Below are positions 61,707 to 64,000 of a stretch of 64,000 nt of DNA, piece by piece; the first letter of the stretch is position 1, and each line of letters begins with the position of its first letter. Origin of the DNA: CAVVIH01 sp963748295 (GTDB lineage Bacteria > Acidobacteriota > Vicinamibacteria > Vicinamibacterales > 2-12-FULL-66-21); assembly GCA_963748295.1 (NCBI GenBank), contig CAVVIH010000006.1, positions 682,001 to 746,000 on the forward strand, given 5' to 3'. Made by a program: the position numbers and the translations under genes. The notes under the pieces were generated by a model that saw only the letters and a program-made list of their open reading frames with translations, did not search any database and had not been told where the DNA came from.

Positions 61707-63706
61707 AAACCGCGGTCGCCGGCGTCTTCGCGGACGCCGGTCCGCTCGCGCGCACGCTTCCGGAATACGAAGCGCGGCCGGCGCAGCTGTTGATGGCTGC
61801 CGCCGTCGCGGACACTCTCGAGCACGGCGGCGTGCTGCTTGCCGAGGCCGGAACCGGAACCGGCAAGACGCTCGCCTACCTGGTGCCCGCCATTCTGAGC
61901 CGGCAGCGCGTGCTGGTCTCCACCGGCACGAAGAACCTTCAGGAGCAGATCTTCTTCAAGGATCTGCCGGTCCTGCGCGAGTCGCTGAGTGTTCCCTTCT
62001 CGGCAACCTACATGAAAGGACGAGGGAACTACCTCTGTCGGCATCGATACGACAGCTTCCGGGAGAGCGGCTTGATCCGGTCGTTCGAGGAGGTCGGACA
62101 CCTTCGCACGCTGGATGAATGGCTGACGCACACCGAGACGGGCGACCGGGCGGAAGTCGAGGATCTGCCCGAAGACCTGGCGTTCTGGCCCGAGATTGCC
62201 GCGACGAGCGAAAACTGCATCGGCGGCGAGTGCCCCCGCTACAACGACTGCTTCGTCGTCCGGATGCGCCAGCGCGCCGCCGAAGCGGACCTGGTGATCG
62301 TGAATCATCACCTGCTGTGCGCCGACGCCGCCGTCCGCGAGAGCACGTTCGGCGAGGTGATTCCGAACTGCCGCTTCGCGATCGTCGACGAGGCGCACCA
62401 GCTCGAGGACGTGGCTACGCAGTACTTCGGCCTCTCGCTGAGCAACTACCGCATCGACGACTTCACTCGCGACGTCATGCGCGCGGTCGGCGCCAGGCTG
62501 GTGCCCGATCGCGATCGGGCCGCGCAGCTCGCCGGCGACGTCGATCACATCCGCGATCACTCGCGCATGTTCTTTGCGGCCGTGCAGATGCTCCGCTTCG
62601 GGCTTGGCTCGCCGAAGCGCACCGGGGAGAGCTGGCGCGAAGGCGGGCCGGGGGGCGCCGGCAACGATGCACGCGTTCGCGTGACCGGCGATCAGCTGGC
62701 GCCGCTCTCGGACGCCGGGGCCGCCCTGATCAACGCGCTGGAGGCGATCGAAGCGGATGTCGCGCTGACCAAGGACCTGCCGGAAGACGTCATCGCGCTC
62801 GGCCGCCGGGCCGCCGAGCTGCGCGACGATCTCCGGTTCATGCTGCGCGCGGACGATCCGAAGTTCGTGTATTTCCTCGAAACGCGCGGCCGCGGCCTCT
62901 TCCTGCGCGCCGCGCCGATCGACGTCTCGGACATCGTCCGCAAGCTGCTGATCGATCGGATGCAGGCGACCGTCCTCACGTCGGCGACGCTGACCGTCGA
63001 CGGATCGTTCGACTACGTGCGCGCGCGGCTCGGCATTGCCGAGGCGCAGGAGATCAAGCTCGACTCGGAGTTCGACTACGCGCGTCAGGCCATCCTCTAT
63101 CTGCCGCGCCGCATGCCGGATCCGCGCTCGCCGCAATTCGTGCAGTCCGCGGCGCGTGAGGTCGTGGAGATCCTGAAGCGGACGGCGGGCCGCGCCTTCG
63201 TGCTCTTCACCAGCTACGCCAACCTGCGCGACGTCCATCGCCTGGCGTCGGCGGAGCTCGAATACCCGATCTTCGTCCAGGGCAGCGCGCCGCGGTCCGC
63301 GCTGCTGCGCGATTTCAAGACCACCCCGCACGCCGTCCTGCTCGCGACCTCGAGCTTCTGGCAGGGTGTGGACGTGGTTGGCGAGGCGCTCAGCTGCGTC
63401 ATCATCGATAAGCTGCCGTTCGCCTCGCCCGGCGATCCGATTACGGCCGCGCGCATCGAGTCGATTGCCGCGCAGGGCGGATCGCCGTTCGGCGATTACC
63501 AGGTGCCGCTCGCCATCCTGGCGCTGAAGCAGGGCCTCGGACGGCTCCTGCGCCATCGGCAGGATCGCGGCGTGCTCGCGGTCCTCGATCCGCGGCTGCG
63601 GACGATGGGCTACGGACGACGGTTTCTGGGGTCGCTGCCGCCGGCACCGGTGACGCAGGACCTCGACGCGATCGTCCGCTTCTTCGACCTGCCCGCCGAT
63701 GCCTAG
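61667..63706 (+). CDS. DinG/XPD-family Fe-S DNA helicase
   Basis: Superfamily 2 helicase with an iron-sulfur domain, 679 residues. Motif I is LLAEAGTGTGKTLAYLVPA near residue 62, motif Ia is VSTGTKNLQEQI, and the DEAH box is IVDEAHQLEDVA. Between motif Ia and the DEAH box, four cysteines (YLCRHR, ENC, GEC and NDC) form the predicted 4Fe-4S site. C-terminal motifs are VLTSATLTVDGSFDYVRARLG, FTSYANLRDVHRLAS, SSFWQGVDVVGEALSCVIIDKLPFASPGDP and LALKQGLGRLLRH. The GTG start lies inside the glyA 3' end. The upstream ORF extension is the frameshifted glyA. The stop overlaps the Dam-like gene by 8 nt. Confidence 0.92.
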   Translation: MPQVPAVSRDTELKTAVAGVFADAGPLARTLPEYEARPAQLLMAAAVADTLEHGGVLLAEAGTGTGKTLAYLVPAILSRQRVLVSTGTKNLQEQIFFKDLPVLRESLSVPFSATYMKGRGNYLCRHRYDSFRESGLIRSFEEVGHLRTLDEWLTHTETGDRAEVEDLPEDLAFWPEIAATSENCIGGECPRYNDCFVVRMRQRAAEADLVIVNHHLLCADAAVRESTFGEVIPNCRFAIVDEAHQLEDVATQYFGLSLSNYRIDDFTRDVMRAVGARLVPDRDRAAQLAGDVDHIRDHSRMFFAAVQMLRFGLGSPKRTGESWREGGPGGAGNDARVRVTGDQLAPLSDAGAALINALEAIEADVALTKDLPEDVIALGRRAAELRDDLRFMLRADDPKFVYFLETRGRGLFLRAAPIDVSDIVRKLLIDRMQATVLTSATLTVDGSFDYVRARLGIAEAQEIKLDSEFDYARQAILYLPRRMPDPRSPQFVQSAAREVVEILKRTAGRAFVLFTSYANLRDVHRLASAELEYPIFVQGSAPRSALLRDFKTTPHAVLLATSSFWQGVDVVGEALSCVIIDKLPFASPGDPITAARIESIAAQGGSPFGDYQVPLAILALKQGLGRLLRHRQDRGVLAVLDPRLRTMGYGRRFLGSLPPAPVTQDLDAIVRFFDLPADA

Positions 63707-64000
63707 CGCGCGGCAGGGAGACATCGTCCGGCCGATTCTCAAGTGGGCCGGAGGAAAGCGGCAGCTGCTGCCCGAGCTGCGGCGCTACTATCCGGCGCGT
63801 TTCGATCGCTACGTCGAGCCGTTTCTCGGCAGCGGCGCCGTCTTCCTCGACTGTCACAATCACGGCCTGCTCGAGGGCCGCGCGGTGCGCCTGTCGGACA
63901 TCAACGCTGACGTGATCGGCTGCTATCGCATGGTGCGAGACGCGGTGGACGACGTGATCGAGTGTCTGCACGCGCTCGAAGCGGGCCACCGCGAGCACGG
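63699..64000 (+). CDS. DNA adenine-N6 methyltransferase, Dam (D12 class), partial
   Basis: The first ~100 residues of a Dam-type methyltransferase are visible before the window ends. The ATG overlaps the helicase stop by 8 nt. The class signature VRPILKWAGGKRQLLPELRRYYPARFDRYVEPFLGSGAVFLD includes the SAM-binding FxGxG motif near residues 40-45. It is followed by LSDINADVIGCYRMVRD, as in E. coli Dam. The catalytic DPPY motif would lie beyond the window. Whether it is a solitary housekeeping enzyme or part of a restriction system cannot be seen here. Confidence 0.9.
   Translation, partial: MPSARQGDIVRPILKWAGGKRQLLPELRRYYPARFDRYVEPFLGSGAVFLDCHNHGLLEGRAVRLSDINADVIGCYRMVRDAVDDVIECLHALEAGHREH

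Overview
The window is 64 kb of GC-rich bacterial chromosome, roughly two-thirds GC by eye. It carries housekeeping and envelope genes with very short spacers. I see no rRNA, tRNA, CRISPR array, IS element or prophage. LptD, a TonB/ExbB/ExbD motor and lipoprotein maturation enzymes indicate a diderm. The long orphan FtsX-type permease (ADOP family), paired M16 peptidases and overall gene style suggest Acidobacteriota, probably Vicinamibacteria-like. That placement is inference; no rRNA is present to confirm it.

Layout. 1-2.5 kb: M16 peptidase pair (minus). 2.7-9.2 kb (plus): a secreted LecA-like protein, then ileS-lspA-lgt-rluD-Nudix, tightly overlapped. 9.2-14.1 kb (minus): HDAC-like deacetylase, lon, a DksA/TraR zinc finger and an unknown helical protein. 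14.4-15.7 kb: zinc-ribbon protein, rpmB, ridA. 15.8-17.9 kb: rel (minus). 18.2-22.8 kb: TPR lipoprotein, an orphan exbD, a structured non-coding stretch, and a convergent tonB-exbB-exbD-exbD operon. 23-31 kb (minus): membrane pyrophosphatase, DUF502, uppP, secF-secD-yajC-tgt. 31-36 kb (plus): ddl, TPR protein, two copies of a 17-residue Lys/Gly-rich microprotein, an antiporter. 36-39 kb (minus): HEAT-cyclophilin lipoprotein and a MenC-like enzyme. 39-49 kb (plus): dNK, accD, folC, lptD, nucleotide-sugar genes, radical SAM. 49-54 kb (minus): Clp ATPase, htpX, M20 peptidase. 54-64 kb: secreted unknown, thiC, ADOP permease, RlmI-like methyltransferase, rpiB, glyA, dinG, and the start of a Dam-type methyltransferase.

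Themes. Envelope biogenesis dominates: lipoprotein maturation (lspA, lgt), Sec export (yajC, secD, secF), peptidoglycan precursors (uppP, ddl), LPS export (lptD), nucleotide sugars, and TonB energy transduction. Protein quality control is the second theme: Lon, Clp, HtpX, M16 and M20 peptidases, cyclophilin.

The most unusual signals lie outside ordinary genes. (1) A 17-aa peptide, MAKKTAKGGKKKGGKKR, is encoded twice with eight synonymous and no amino-acid differences; each copy has its own terminator. (2) A set of intergenic arrays shares a 7-bp period but uses different heptamers; two arrays end exactly at a TATAAT box. (3) Three genes start 6-7 nt after a consensus TATAAT with no Shine-Dalgarno, which suggests leaderless mRNAs. 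(4) Two exbD paralogues converge on about 680 bp of hairpin-rich non-coding DNA. Six single-base frameshifts interrupt five otherwise intact genes (tonB, mPPase, rfbB, rmd, glyA). I read these as probable assembly indels.
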